A DNA stretch of 64,000 bases, from positions 36,305,877-36,369,876 of the forward strand of contig NW_019211454.1 of NCBI RefSeq assembly GCF_002443255.2, given 5' to 3'. This DNA comes from Varroa destructor (Eukaryota; Arthropoda; Arachnida; Mesostigmata; Varroidae). This document shows, one piece after another, positions 14,372-26,880 of the stretch (its first letter is position 1; each line of letters opens with the position of its first letter). The position numbers were made by a program, and so were the translations under genes. The notes beneath the pieces were generated by a model. The model had not been told where the DNA came from. It searched no databases and saw nothing but the letters and a program-made list of their open reading frames with translations.

Positions 14372-14617
14372 ATGACAAAGATGGCAACACAATACACCGT
14401 TCGGCTCTTACGAAGTCGAATAGGTATCAGTAAGCTTCTCGCTGAAAAATTCTTCGTACTGGAAGAATATCTCAGACGAAATGTACAGAAGCCACATAAC
14501 TTGATCGTAACAATTCCCGTACACAAGATTACCCACCGCATTACGGTGATAGGCAACCGAATATTGTATTTCCGTCACGACTTACTTTCAAGTACAACCC
14601 TACTCCGTCTAAATTAA
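14372..14617 (+). CDS. Candidate 81-residue basic frame
   Basis: The ATG at 14372, with a second in-frame ATG at 14381, opens a frame to TAA at 14617. It begins MTKMATQYTVRLLRSRIGIS and is rich in Leu, Arg and Lys without low complexity. A small RNA-binding or mitochondrial protein would look like this, but I see no specific motif. The complementary strand is also open over part of it. Confidence 0.25.
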   Translation: MTKMATQYTVRLLRSRIGISKLLAEKFFVLEEYLRRNVQKPHNLIVTIPVHKITHRITVIGNRILYFRHDLLSSTTLLRLN

Positions 14618-17600
14618 CATGACTCTCCCTAGTTAATGTGTTACAGACGTACAGACAGAACAATACTTAATAGCCTAACACGAAGAAGCAACACTTGTTT
14701 CTTTAATAGAAAGAAAAAATAATCATTTAGTCTAATCATAGCGAATAAGTACAATGCCGGTGACGACTAGGCCAAACCAGGTATCAATAAAGGACTATTG
14801 AAAATTTAGCGTTGGGTTTCCAGTGGTCCGCATGTTGTCCGCTCGACGTGTATGCCTCCTGACCTCTGACAGCAATCCAACTTCCCTCAGTGGAATCACT
14901 ATGATGACCGGGCTTGCCCTTCGATTGAAATCTGTTACGAGCACTACCGCGTTTTTGATAGGTCCTGTATCATTTCCAGCAGTATGTTGGCTGGGTACTT
15001 ATACGTATTTGACAACCGTCTCTCGTGGAGCTAATGGCTTGAACCGATCTGACTAATATCGTTCCATAAAGGGTATGTTAGCGTCGTTGACGTAACAACA
15101 AATCTGACGCTGTAATCTAAAGCATTTACTGGCGGTAATTGTTTTTTTGTCGGACTTTGTCGGACGTTTGTTACTTTGTCGGACTACAAGTTCGGCATGC
15201 GACCGGCGCTTAGGGAAGCCCCGGGATTACATGAATTCTCGGTTAGCGTACCTTGATTTGACGTCCTATATGACCAGTGGTCTTCATTGTCCCAAGAACA
15301 TCCTTCAAGATGGCGACAGCGAAACTGCGGAAACGTCATCGATGAAGGAAGAGCTTACGTATAGGCGTCAGACAGGGTCAGTTGATTATTATAAATTGCA
15401 AATTGCTATTGTTCATTTGTGCCCCCATCAGAAACTTATTTTGACGTACATAATCCTTGACACCATATCGTATAGCGATAAAATGTCGCCGGATATAAAT
15501 TATACGACCCTAGACAACACCAGAAAAATCTTCTCTTTGTAACAAAGGAAACTTTCTCATATAGCGAAAGTAGAGTAACCGCGTGCCGTAATGCATTCAG
15601 TACAATTCGGTGTGAATTGTCGAAATTTCTACGGACGCCTACCATAGATTAGCTAAGCGTAAAAAATTTTCTCCTCTTGTGTGTACGTTACTAAGCGCAT
15701 ATAGTTGCTTTACTTGGACTTAATAAATATCGTCGACCCAATATTCTTCAGCCCGTTTAGGCTTCTTATCTACCTATATTAACTGTAACTTCCATTTGTA
15801 ACCCACTGAACTTCAAGAGCAAAGCTCGCCTGCGCTCAAAAAAAACGTACCTGCTAAGCTAGTTCGATTGTCTCGCAATAAAAAAAGGTAATCTCTACTA
15901 ACGCTTATTATCAATAGTAAACATGACATCATAAAAATGTATTTGTATACTAAGATGGATATTTCATTAAGCTAGTTTGGAAATAAACTTCTCTGTGATC
16001 GCGCAGAATTAGTCAACCTACCTATTTCCCGTTCGGGTGGCACACAAATACAGGCAAACATGCTGATTCGTTCTTCACTTTCACTAAAGTTAACGTTACA
16101 ACTTGACCAAAATCAGCGCGGTCGAGGCCTATAATAATACAACAGATTTTTCCACTGCCAGATGTTACGCAGCTGCCTGAGGGCCGAAATGCGCCTGTTA
16201 TAACGCTAATATGACACAGCTTATTTCACGTTTTTACAATACAATTAACGCTTAAAATTAGCACCAGATAGAATTTTCCATAGCAAGGCTCTCACATTTA
16301 TACGGCATCGTATAGTGAACACCCTGTTAGAATTTAACTTTCGAATGGCCAGGCGTCCTGTATATGTAAACACGCACGTTATCGACCATGGATCAAATTC
16401 AAAGTACACTATACTACACTCTGCTGCACGAAAACTAGCTTGTTTCTATTAGGCATAACACGTCTCGGCGTTAATACGTACGTTGGTAGTCCGATTGCTT
16501 ACTGGGCTTGACTACGCTAGCTCTCGTGATGGCCGGCCGCTTATTCAGTACTCGATCCGAATATTTCACACCGACAGAAGACCCCTGCCGTAGCTTGAAG
16601 ATTGTAAGCCTGAGAGAGTTATGTAACCCTTCCCACTCCGTTAAACGCTCAATCGATATGCTCTGCCGTAGTCGTGCTTGAATGTTGAAAACTTTGTTGG
16701 TACGGTTCAGGGCAGTAGGTGATTCTATAATTGCCCTGAATACGTAGGCTGTGAAATGTTATGATCTCGGGGCAACGCCCTTCCGTTGGAACAGGCCGTG
16801 TTTACTGAATCGAAGATTCAGCCTCGGGAATCGGAGGTGTGCGTAGGTAAATGTGAATCAAGTCATTCGTCGACGAGAAAAAGACATAAAAAAAAAAAAA
16901 AAGACGCCGTGTTTCTCTTCTTTTCTGCGAGAGAACACCTTCAGGAAACCGCGATCGTCGAACTAAACCGATGTTTCATCGATTGCACGAGCCCAAGTCA
17001 ACGTAAAGATCATATCGCAATCTATCGGACTTTACGCTGGGGCCCGTCAAAGACAGTAGATACTGTAAAACAAGCACACCAATATGTATGCATAGGTATA
17101 AGTTATACCCGTTAATAGGTAGGCCTACAGAAACTATTGAAGTTAACGGTTAACGTGTCATCTCTATTATTGCGAACATGCTTCGTCTACAGATTTGCGG
17201 TAGTATGTGGAATTGATCGACATAAGCTCGATGTTTTTATGAAACAAAAAAAAAATATTATTTAATTTGTCTGATTAAGTCCTTTTTTTTCTGTCTTCGC
17301 GTATCACTGAAATAAATCGAAATAATTCGTAACTTATTGTTTGCCAAATAAATAGCCGTTCTTTGTTGTTTCTGTTCATTGAAGTAGTAATTTTCTGGTT
17401 TTAGCTCAGATAACCCCATCACAATAATCGATTTCTGGTGAGTGCTCATAAGGTCGTAGTCAAACAGAATCGAGACGAATGGTGTTTTTTAAGTTGTTCA
17501 GTTTGCAACTTTCTTTATTATAGAACATGATATATAGTAGCTTTCTTTATTCACGCAAATCTGTGTGGTTACGATATTATATAGAAAGCATAGTAAAAAG

Positions 17601-17779
17601 CCGTACGAACCTTGTCCGCGAGCACAATAGCGACTTGCATCGTATATATTTACTTTAATGTTATTTTAGAATAGTACTTAGCTAGACGATGTAATTAAAA
17701 AACAAATCAAGAAACCGTTTCTTTTTTTAGTTTTATCATAGTCGAGCACTAGAAGGAATACAATCCTTTGAGCATTAGC
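14618..17779. other. Stretch without a supported gene
   Basis: It contains the TTTGTCGGAC repeats, an A15 run at 16888-16902 and a 131-codon frame (15147-15542) that starts at TTG and ends without a splice signal. I give none of these gene status. Confidence 0.35.
15146..15184. repeat. Three copies of TTTGTCGGAC
   Basis: Exact decamers lie at 15146-15155, 15156-15165 and 15175-15184. They fall at the start of a long open frame that may owe its openness to chance. Confidence 0.9.
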
Positions 17780-18427
17780 TAAGAGTTTCATCACTAGTCG
17801 TTTCTTCTGAATAGACGCGACGATCTCTCAAACGCCTCCTCTATTGCTTTTCTGTTGTTGTTGTTGTTGTTTCCTCCTGCATCCACCGACGGGATGCGAT
17901 TCAATAAGTCAATAGGGGCATTGCAGTTCCGTCGGCTGTTTCCACCGATGCTTCGTATGCCGTCACGGCTAAATTGTCCTCTTGGCTTGCGGGTCTCTCC
18001 GGCGAATTTACAGAGGCAAACACTATGTGCTTGAGAATTCTATAGATACTACTTTGAAGATGGCACTCCGAAATATATCGTAGTTCATGTGCTGGTGCTT
18101 ACGTGAAGTTAGTGGGCCACGCAGCACTGACGTGGTTCACGAGGCCGTCGTACAGGCAGGATCCCTTGAAATCGTCTATGAACGTCTTAAACTCGAGCGC
18201 CAACCCCACTCACTCCAACAGAAATCGCTTCTTCTAGTTTTCTTACCCGAGTGAAATATCTCTCCGTCCAAGCTGCTTGAATAGATGAATCCTGAATGCT
18301 TCCCATGTCGCCGTGCTGCTCACAGAGAATTCTGACCAGTACCTAACTGGACTCGGCGGAAGTACGTAAGAGAGCCTGGACAGCTGCCAACATATATATA
18401 TATGGCATTGGCCATCTCATTGGTATC
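17780..18427 (-). pseudogene. Possible decayed gag-like or other mobile-element frame
   Basis: Reading leftwards in one frame, protein-like blocks are separated by stops. The first is VRYWSEFSVSSTATWEAFRI followed by HLFKQLGRRDI, then FKTFIDDFKGSCLYDGLVNH, then SQEDNLAVTAYEASVETADG, then a Thr run from the TGT repeat. The first block loosely resembles the W..F...F/L..LG pattern of retrotransposon Gag. All blocks keep one frame, which suggests stop mutations rather than indels. A 55-residue plus-strand frame from an ATG at about 18089 overlaps the middle, so strand and identity are uncertain. Confidence 0.25.
17853..17872. repeat. (TGT)n trinucleotide repeat
   Basis: Six TGT units. On the minus strand they read ACA, encoding Thr in the decayed frame described at 17780-18427. 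A similar (TTG)5 tract lies at 25626-25642. Confidence 0.9.
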
Positions 18428-21400
18428 TCTCAGCACGCTAGAAACCATTGTGATACTGGTTAATATTGAACTAACATAATGATCTCAATTATCTCTATTG
18501 TAGCTATTATATTCTATACTATAACATAGGACTATGAAGATCACAGGAATGGTACCAGGGTGCCCTTGTTACAAAAGTGTTACACAGGTAAATCTGTTCG
18601 CTGTTGCAATGATCCAATGTACCTTCGGCTAGTTCAATAGGTACGCAATGAAGATTTCTTCGAATTGTTAGGAGACATTTCGTATACATGTTCTCGAAAG
18701 CAGCTTGAACGATTTAAAGTGTTGATTGTACATAGCTTGACTTGGCGGGAAAAACGACGCCAACGACATCTCTAGAATGTTTTTTTTTTTTAAATATGAA
18801 AATAACAGGCTTTAATATGTCTAATCAAAAAGTTAGCTTTTTTTTTATATTTTTCTTAGTAACGGTTTTCTCGATAGCAACCAACTGCCTAGTACATAAT
18901 CAGAACAATATCAAACTTCTAACAGGAACTCACCTTCTGTGATGGAATTAAATACGATATTGTAGGTAGTTGACTCAGGGTAATGGTAGCTGATAAAATG
19001 GAAGTTCAATAGTGAGGTTCCACCTTGTGTTAATGCAAAGGGCTAATTAGGACGCACGTTTTGCAGTCACAGGACGAGTAAAACACGTGTGAATTAGGAT
19101 AACGGATCGAAGCAATGTAACGAAAAGGTAACCAAACAGACGAATGGACTAACTTAGGGAAACAACGAAGTCACTACAATGAAATCGCTGGGTTTTTTCG
19201 AAGTAGAGTTACCGAAGAGCTTCAGCGTTAAATTACATTGTAACTACGACAGCAAAACGGCATTTACAAGAATGAGAGAGCAACTAGAACAAATTTAGAT
19301 TCAGAGTTTCTGACCCAAGCAGAACTAATCCTAGCCTAGATTTAGACCAGCACAGTTGGATAGCTTTCGGTATTTATGTTTATTATATAGGGAAAAATGT
19401 ATTACGTAGCTTTTTCCATGCATCACCCAGGGTGTTCATCGATGAAAGCGAGCAAATGTTGAACATGTGTAATGATGTCCTACAAAGCCGCAAGCCTACA
19501 TACAACACTCTTTTTAAACATGGTCGACATATAGATATAAGAATTGTGTTTGGTAGCGTGAATGCATTTGTCTGTAAACAATGTATTTCTATAGCCTGCC
19601 ACTCTACACAATCAGCGATTATTTTGGTTGGTTGGTGGTGTTAGTAATTTTGACCTATATTCTGCTTTCACTGCCAGTTGTGGCCTTAGCAGTAGGACAA
19701 CACGCAGATCTATTGGCTACAGCTGACCCTCATGCCCCACTTTTGGAGGGCGCCGATCAACACTTTCAAAAAGGAGAACGTTCGCAGGCTGTGTTTTGTC
19801 ACATCAAGACCCGGCAGTGCTGGCCAATGGTTTTCTGTCCTGGTAGCTAAATCTGGCTGCTTCATTTGATGCTTTTAAATCTAATAGAAGTATAGTATTT
19901 GAAAAACGATACATCCGGCATCAGCGTCTAACAGCATCTACATAGACATATCCAACTGTCCTATACGAGAAAAGCTCTTTCAGCTTCCTTTAGCCACAAT
20001 TAGGGATCTCTTTGTCGCCCGTAGCTCTGTGGGAAACAGACAGAGCGAAGGCAGTGTAATACTTTCTGCCTCATTATACATAGACACATGGTTTGCAAAT
20101 TATGTACGGGTATTTCGTGAAACTTTACTTATCAGTAGACTAAATAAGTCCACTGATTGCCAGATGGAAAGAAGGGCATTTGCAGTCAATTAGGTATCAG
20201 CTTTCGTAAAAAAATAGTGCAAATTGTGGGCAGAGTCATTAAACCCATTGGACATGCTAGCCAAGCCTTGATAACGTCCAAACGAGGGCATTGTGCATCG
20301 CGGAAATTAGTTTAACAAATATAGCGATGGTGACAGTCTATTGAAATTGTTGCGCTCTCGGACTGACAATGATTTCAGTAAAACCTACCGAAAATCATAG
20401 TCAGCTCCTCCATCCACTCAACGTCGGCCACAACAAGGAAGAGTCGAAATCTTATTCTATGTGAGAGAAATCTATATTAAATAACTATTTTGACACTGCT
20501 TGATTGATCTGCTGTTACCACTCGTAAATCGAAAGCTTTACGATGACACATGATGAGCCGCGGATCTGTATAATTCATAAAAACTTAGTCATTAAATGTT
20601 TACGCGTCTAGCCTGACCTTTATGCAGACATCGATCGCCTTGCTAATGGCATTGAGCACCTCATTGACACCCGCCACTCAATGAATAAAATGAAAATTGC
20701 GGCTGTGACCTCTTCTGCGTAAAATTAATACATACAATTATTCGCGACCCACCACACGTGGGTTCATAAACCCGTAGATTCATGCTTCTATGCACGAGTG
20801 CCATTTACTGCCCACATGATCATCCAGTGCATATCTTTGTCTGCTTTTGTCTGACAACTTCCCAATCGCTCGCCATTTTCTAATCACTTACTACTATTGG
20901 CGCCAGTTGAATCCAATTTCCGCCAAAAAAAACTTCACTACAACTGCCGAGATCCATCGAAGGATAAACTGTCAAAAGTTCTCGAGGCACCAGACGAAGC
21001 GGCAGTAGCATTAATCGACATCAGAGTTAACGAAGAGCCTCAATAGCAACAATCAAGGACATTAAGGACCAAACGGAAATATTATGGACATAAATATAAA
21101 ACAAAATGTATAAACGTGTCTAGTCATTTGATCGCCTCCTTTCGCATTGTAATGCCGATACCCTCGCCAAATCTTAGCCATTGACGCATTGTTCTTTCTT
21201 TTGCTCGACTGTTAGTTGGTCGTGGTCCAACCATACTACGACCTAGCGATGTTAGAACCTTAACAAGGCCTGCTCCTCTATTTCGGTTATCGTGCCAGCA
21301 CGAACTCTTGAGTGCGAACGTCGTCTCCCAATTTTTGTCGTCAGATGAACGGCTTGACATCGAGGAACAGAGGACGCAACGGTTGCAAAATCACTGAACG

Positions 21401-22422
21401 AAACTACGTTCAACCTCTTTGTGCTCTATCTGTTCCCATATATTTTCGATGCTTTCTCTAAGAAGATAGCAGCAATGACACCATGTAGTAGTGAAGGCAA
21501 TTTTACTCACACTTGCTGCAGATCATCATTACGCTATCTGTTCGATTAGATAAGCTTAGGTTTTTGTTAATTAGTTCCTTCATTCTGAGAACCGCATCAG
21601 TTGATATCTGGATTATGTGTGATTCTGAACCAAATGAAGAGAATAGCACTCAGCGTAGTCGCCTATAGCTTCTATACCCCGTATCTCAGCAACTACTATT
21701 GTTCTACACCGCCAGTATACCAGCGTTATCGATCAGTGGCGCACGGACATACATATACAACATCAAGCAAACTTCCAAGAAGCATGTGCTTAGCTGACCG
21801 ATAGTATAACTAGCGAAGCAACTTTATAGCGCGCTTGATTGATAGCCCGTTTAATTCCGCTTATCGTAGCATTCGATTAGAGGTCCTTACTGAACTAAAC
21901 ACAGTAACCTGCTCTAGTCTTAGGTGTCTATAACTTTAGACGAAAGCTCATTAGGCTGGCAACAAAGTTTAACCGGCCTAGCGTCAAAGGCTTTATACTG
22001 CATTACGATTAACCGCGCTAGCTAGATTTTCTGGTTTGTGATGACGCAGACTGCACTTTTAAGCCTGCACGCCCAGATCCGTTGATGGTAGAAAGCTGCC
22101 CTTCTTAGTCAGGTTCAGCTCAAGTTTTCCATTCCTTTGCATATTTAATATTAGCCCTTGAACTTAGTGATGTTTCTCGATCGGTTGTCTCGACAACTCT
22201 TGTCAAATTCGTAGACTAGCTTCTAAAAACACAATGGTTTTGTGTCGGCAACAACGGTAATGCCTAACGCTCAATAATGTATTGGCAATTTTTATAAACA
22301 GTCAAGGCCATTTTGAATCGGTATCATAGTGGAGCGATCAACACTACCTGCCTTCCATTCGGGGAACAAAACGCGGTATTTTAACCGATAGTGCCATATT
22401 CACTCTAACTAGAGTACAGTGA
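18428..22422. other. Mostly featureless AT-rich DNA
   Basis: Apart from the candidate frame at 19581-19850, I see no supported exon. A minus frame (21360-21124) and other short frames have no splice or start support. Confidence 0.4.
19581..19850 (+). CDS. Candidate 89-residue membrane or secreted protein
   Basis: A single frame runs from ATG to TAA, with an in-frame stop two codons upstream. Residues about 17-37 are strongly hydrophobic (WLVVLVILTYILLSLPVVAL), suiting a signal anchor. A polar middle follows, then a C-terminus with three cysteines, VFCHIKTRQCWPMVFCPGS. A Cys-bearing C-terminal peptide after an anchor recalls small peptide-hormone precursors. There is no dibasic cleavage site, and the resemblance is only architectural. 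Chance cannot be excluded. Confidence 0.27.
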   Translation: MYFYSLPLYTISDYFGWLVVLVILTYILLSLPVVALAVGQHADLLATADPHAPLLEGADQHFQKGERSQAVFCHIKTRQCWPMVFCPGS

Positions 22423-23127
22423 GGTAAAAAGGTCAGTTCAGCGAAGAAATGGCTCACCCCGCGGGACACTGAAATACAACCGTGGCTTTTCAACTTTAAT
22501 CTGAGTTTATGCCGTCGCCATCATCACCATCGTAACTCTCGTCGCCGACCCCGTCCGGAACGGGACCAAAAGGCATCTTTTCTGCTCGGATACAACTCAA
22601 GAATGAGTCTGGCACACATCACGGATAGTTATAGTCTCAGCTTGCTCTTTCCTCGGAGATCTTTAGCAGCACGAACCCCCCGAGGCAGCAATTCTTATTT
22701 GACATATCCGTATCCAACCTCTCGGCTATACTAGTACAAACGTATTCTTTATTCGTCCGAATACCCACATGACCTAACCGATGCTATCTGTTTCTCATGG
22801 GCTAGTAACAGTGGTGCCGATCGCGACGTCATTCCCTCTTCCCGACTTCGGCGCACGGCGACTGCTCGTCGAAGCAGTACATGTACTGCCTCCGACATGT
22901 ACACCGTACACCAGACCTTCGTCTAGGCCGAGACTTCTAGTGCTGATATCAACGGCCGCCGAATACACAGCGCACAAGTTGTCAAAGGGATAAGATCTCC
23001 GGCATTCATTGTATCAGCACCTCCCATTTTTACGACCACCCATATCGCAATAGAGATTTTTTTTAGCAGCTACGATAGTCAAACGCTACAGAAGGCGAGG
23101 GTCACGGCGTCTGCCGGAGATAAAAAA
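22423..23127 (+). pseudogene. Low-stop reading frame, possible decayed gene or exons
   Basis: One frame spans 235 codons from the TGA at 22420 to the TGA at 23128 with only two stops, TAG at 22732 and 22924. The first run of 103 codons includes TPRDTEIQPWLFNF and an Arg/His-rich patch CRRHHHHRNSRRR. About eleven stops would be expected at this composition. Across six frames of 64 kb, one such run by chance is possible. The minus strand is also open at 22977-22795. There are no clean splice sites at the stops. Confidence 0.2.
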
Positions 23128-23864
23128 TGAAATGAAAACAACCAAAATGACGAGTAAAAATAGAGTGAACAGCAAAGTCGAGCGTAAAGCTAACGGTATT
23201 ATTTATGACTTTAAGGCATGAGAGGGGGCATGAAGGATATAGCGAGTCTTTCTTATTTGCATGCATATACTCCCTAGGAATTATTTAAACTCTGTATATC
23301 TGCCACACAAATAGAAACCAGCTTTTTTATACGTAAAAAACAATCGCGCTAAAATTCATTGTTCCCTATTTTATAGATATGTTCAGAAGCGTATATCGGA
23401 TATGTAGAGGCCGCTCTTTACAAAATCCTTGTTATCAATGTACCGCTCAGCCGCTCTCCAAGCGCCGCAACGGCTGTGAGAAGAAAGCCAGTGACAATTA
23501 AGCGGGTCAGAGATGGAAATCAGGTCAGATCGTGACAAAATATATTAATCGAGAAGTATGCGGCGAGCACCGCACGCCTCGACGTTCGAACACAGAAGTC
23601 GTTTCTGAGCAGAGATCGCCTCGACAAACAAACTGAAAGACTCGCTGAGCGACATTCAAGCAACTTTGAGGACTCAGAGGCTACTAATGGTTCATCATGA
23701 TGAATTGCTTTCCCTTTTAAGAGCGAAATGATACCTGCTATCATTTTATAAGTGGTTAGCCTTGAATGTCTCCTCTATAAACCTGCTTCAAGAAGTGCGC
23801 AGTTAATAATACCTATTGATACGCTTAAGGGAAGATAATAAAACGTAAATCTTCCGTTTGATAG

Positions 23865-23908
23865 GGGGTCTACAACAACGTGCGAGGCGCCATAAGCACC
23901 GTCATGAG
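23865..23908 (+). CDS. Candidate gene B, possible earlier exon
   Basis: The acceptor is weak (tcttccgtttgatag), with donor CATGAG|GTGATG. The frame encodes LQQRARRHKHRHE, strongly basic, and exits in phase 0 as the 25090 exon requires. Composition fits the following charged exon. The short length and weak acceptor keep confidence low. Confidence 0.2.
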
Positions 23909-24100
23909 GTGATGAGCTTTTCCGTTCCGTATTACGTTCGAGATGACCGCATCTGGTAGTTGTCGTTTGTTGCTATTTATTAGCGTTATATGTTTTATGT
24001 GAAAGTACTGTCCTCACTAATATTGTCCTTAGTATACAGACGTAAACGCGAAGCGATCTTAATGAAACGTTCTTTTAATAGATACGTTCTATAAATAGGA

Positions 24101-24301
24101 ATGAAGATCGTTTATATTATGACTGACTCAGTGATCACCCAAATTGAACGACTGAAGCAGCGTGATAAAGGGAGTGAACACGTTACGTCAAACAAAAATG
24201 ATTTTTGCACCTGTTATTCAAAAATATCGACAAAAGTACTGCAAGGCCCTGCTCGAAAGACAACAAAAGTCACAGACGAGCTTTTAAAATGTATCGGCTA
24301 G
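24101..24301 (+). CDS. Candidate 66-residue frame
   Basis: The ATG opens MKIVYIMTDSVITQIERLKQ and ends at TAG 24301. The frame is hydrophilic, with a possible helix at the start. A TATAAATA sequence lies only about 10 bases before the ATG, too close to act as its TATA box. A second overlapping frame (24205-24456) is open too, so this is weak. Confidence 0.18.
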   Translation: MKIVYIMTDSVITQIERLKQRDKGSEHVTSNKNDFCTCYSKISTKVLQGPARKTTKVTDELLKCIG

Positions 24302-25089
24302 CGACTTGGCCGGAAACGACATTTTCGACTGACAGCAGAAAAATGCGCACGTTGCATTTTCTGAGAGAAATTAGCATACATTTGCCCATCGGGTTATATT
24401 GTACAAAGTTATTGATCCGTATTTGTACAGAAGGTACACGCAAGGTCAGCCGTTAGCCTGGTTACCTTACTTGTAATAAGTAGACACCATCTTTTTTGTT
24501 TTTCAGTGGTTCGTATTTATTGTTTTTTTTTTTCGCTTATTTCATGATATCCATACGATTTTCCGTCATGACGAGCTACATTAGACATTGAATTGACAAA
24601 TAAGATGTGGAGACAAAAATTATAGAAGGTTACTTTTAAAATCGATTCTTTAGATAGATTTAACAAATTCTTTCATCATTAAGAAAACGGAATCGTCTAC
24701 CTGATCCGATTATATCGACGCTATTTTGGAAATGTCCATGTCGGTAACGTAAATTTCCAGTTATTCACGCTACGCTCAAATGCATGCGTGTTCAGCCCCT
24801 ACGGCATTCTCCTATACGCATATCAGGGCAAAATATTATCGTACCCTATTAATATAAAGGCAGTTACTTTCGAGATACAATTGGTTTACATGGACCATTC
24901 GTCCCTCCCTTCACATTAACACTGTGGCGTCGTACACGCATATAGACTATACTATGCGTTTTTTAGAACGGCGAAAGGTATACGTACAACATTATCAGTT
25001 AACCAGAAGAAGCGGCAGACGGCAAATTTTATGTGTCAAAGGGACGCTTGCTTAACATTACTTTACGGTAACGTGTTTTGTGCATTTAG

Positions 25090-25135
25090 CAGACACGCGA
25101 GCAGATAGAGCGACGCGAGCAAGATCGCCTTGAAG
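25090..25135 (+). CDS. Candidate gene B, 46-base charged exon
   Basis: The exon lies between acceptor gttttgtgcatttag and donor TTGAAG|GTATGA. It encodes QTREQIERREQDRLE and exits in phase 1. The heptad-like Glu/Arg/Gln pattern suggests a coiled coil. Exons at 25466, 27295 and 27746 all accept phase 1, so the next exon is not determined. A possible preceding exon is 23865-23908. Confidence 0.38.
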
Positions 25136-25465
25136 GTATGAATATTTCGTGATTCCATCATTGAACAAAATCTATCTAACTGTTACAATTCGGTACCACT
25201 ATTACCACGGACGTAAACGACGAGCTCATATATATATATATAGAATACTGCTGACAGACCAGAGATTATTTGAAAATGCTGGTAGCAGTATTCTAGAACG
25301 AAGCAAAATACATATACAGGTCGCTAGGAGATTTGAGCTACAAACGATTACCTATGAATGCATGTACCTAAACATCCGAAACTCTGAATGGTCGTCACAG
25401 AGTTTAGCACGGTTCCCTATTGAATAATAAAATTAATGAATAGTATTTTCTTTTTTGTTTTGCAG

Positions 25466-25578
25466 TTCAACACCTGCTGAGATACATCGGAAGTTCATTA
25501 GCTATTAAAAACAAATCGATCGTATCACATCATCTAGCGAGGTTACTACTGCCCGAGCATGTGACGTTAGCACTTTGA
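25466..25578 (+). CDS. Candidate gene B, possible terminal exon
   Basis: It follows a very strong acceptor (attttcttttttgttttgcag). The two leading bases complete the phase-1 codon of the 25090 exon. Then 36 open codons read QHLLRYIGSSLAIKNKSIVS and onward to a TGA at 25576. No family is recognised. The spacing of 330 bases from the previous exon is ordinary for an intron. No AATAAA lies close behind. Confidence 0.35.
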
Positions 25579-25849
25579 CCAACGATCATTCCCTATAGAA
25601 AAAGACCGTACTGACAATGTTTCTCTTGTTGTTGTTGTTGTTTCTGTTTCCGATTAATATGTTCATTTTTAGTATGTTATGCTGACCGCTAGTCGGTCGA
25701 GTCGTATCGTTGACACGAGTAGAATTTAGGGGATCGTCGACGTGTATACCCCATGCTTGATTGTGCTGACCACCTGATTGACAGTCAGACAGTCCATGAC
25801 ACACCCTGTATTGAGTTTTGCCCTTGAAAGGCAACGCTTTTCGACAAGA

Positions 25850-26880
25850 TTCGAATGAGGAATCGCACGTGTGACAGCATCAGTAGAGGCTACGGCAGCC
25901 GCATCTCTTCCTTCGATGACTCCATTGATCAGGTACATCTACGACCGTCTGCCTATACAGAACGCGAGCGACATGCTGTACGACGAAGGAGGCGATACAT
26001 CTTCGGGCGAAAAAGCTCGGCTCGTTCGATGCCTCTCAATGATACTGCAATGCGAATCTCGTAGTTGCCTTACCTTTTGAAAAAATAGGAAAAGCCCATT
26101 GGACTCAGCAGGGTCTCAATTCGTAAATCATTAGGAATCTGACCACAGAGGAAGTTAGGTTAGCAACAGCTGCAGATACCGCTGTTGCTGTTACTGCAGC
26201 TGTTGAAAGGGAACAGCAGTATTTTCCCATTCTACTGAGGCAGTAACAAAATGGCGATGTAGCAAACACAGTGCTGCTCGAGACAACAACAGCAATCAAA
26301 GACCACTGGCTATCTCGTGATTGAACGAAGTCAACGAAACGAGCCAATCAGCCAACAATTGGCGACAGCATTCACTTCACGGCACAGAATTTGACAAGCA
26401 CCGACGGTTGATTCTGTTTCGGCCTAACACGGTGCCAGCATTGTCTCGTTTGTTCACAAAACTGCAAAAAAACAACGTCCTGGGAGACGGTGCCACTCGC
26501 GTCAGCCACGCTTAAGAGCAAAACGACCCAAGACGCCCATGTGGCCAGCGAAATCAGCTGCTGCTGGTATCGAGGGTTACTGTGGGTCGACGCTCACGAC
26601 CGGATCAACGATTTCCTTCCTTCATCTTCATGCGTGAAGGCTTACCGTGCCCATCGTTTTTTCTGTGTCGTGTGCCTGTCGTTTTCGTCTGCGGGGTTTT
26701 GTCGATTCGTCGATGGTTTGAGGACATGTGGCGTGCGAGACCGCGTCGAGAAGGTATGTCTCGTGCTAAAGCAAGACGGGGGGAACTTCGTGAATGATTC
26801 AGGAATCTCGACCGGGCTTTTCTGTTACACTTTGCTGTACGGTAAAACGTTAATCTACTGGCATGATTATACATAGGCGA
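25850..26880. other. GC-rich segment with several short open frames
   Basis: Both strands hold frames of 60-128 codons here (for example 26490-26876 plus, 26919-26605 and 26347-26105 minus). There is an Ala-rich stretch at 26150-26210 and a good plus donor GAGAAG|GTATGT near 26754. No single model is better than the others. It may contain exons of the genes around it or a promoter. Confidence 0.3.
26164..26205. repeat. 12-bp inverted repeat around an Ala-rich segment
   Basis: CAACAGCTGCAG at 26164-26175 is the reverse complement of 26194-26205, with an 18-base spacer. The forward frame across it is Ala/Val/Thr-rich (GCA/GCT repeats). Confidence 0.9.

Noticed and set aside
15147..15542. 131-codon plus-strand frame.
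   Set aside because: It starts at TTG inside a short tandem repeat, shows no splice sites and no recognisable protein character.
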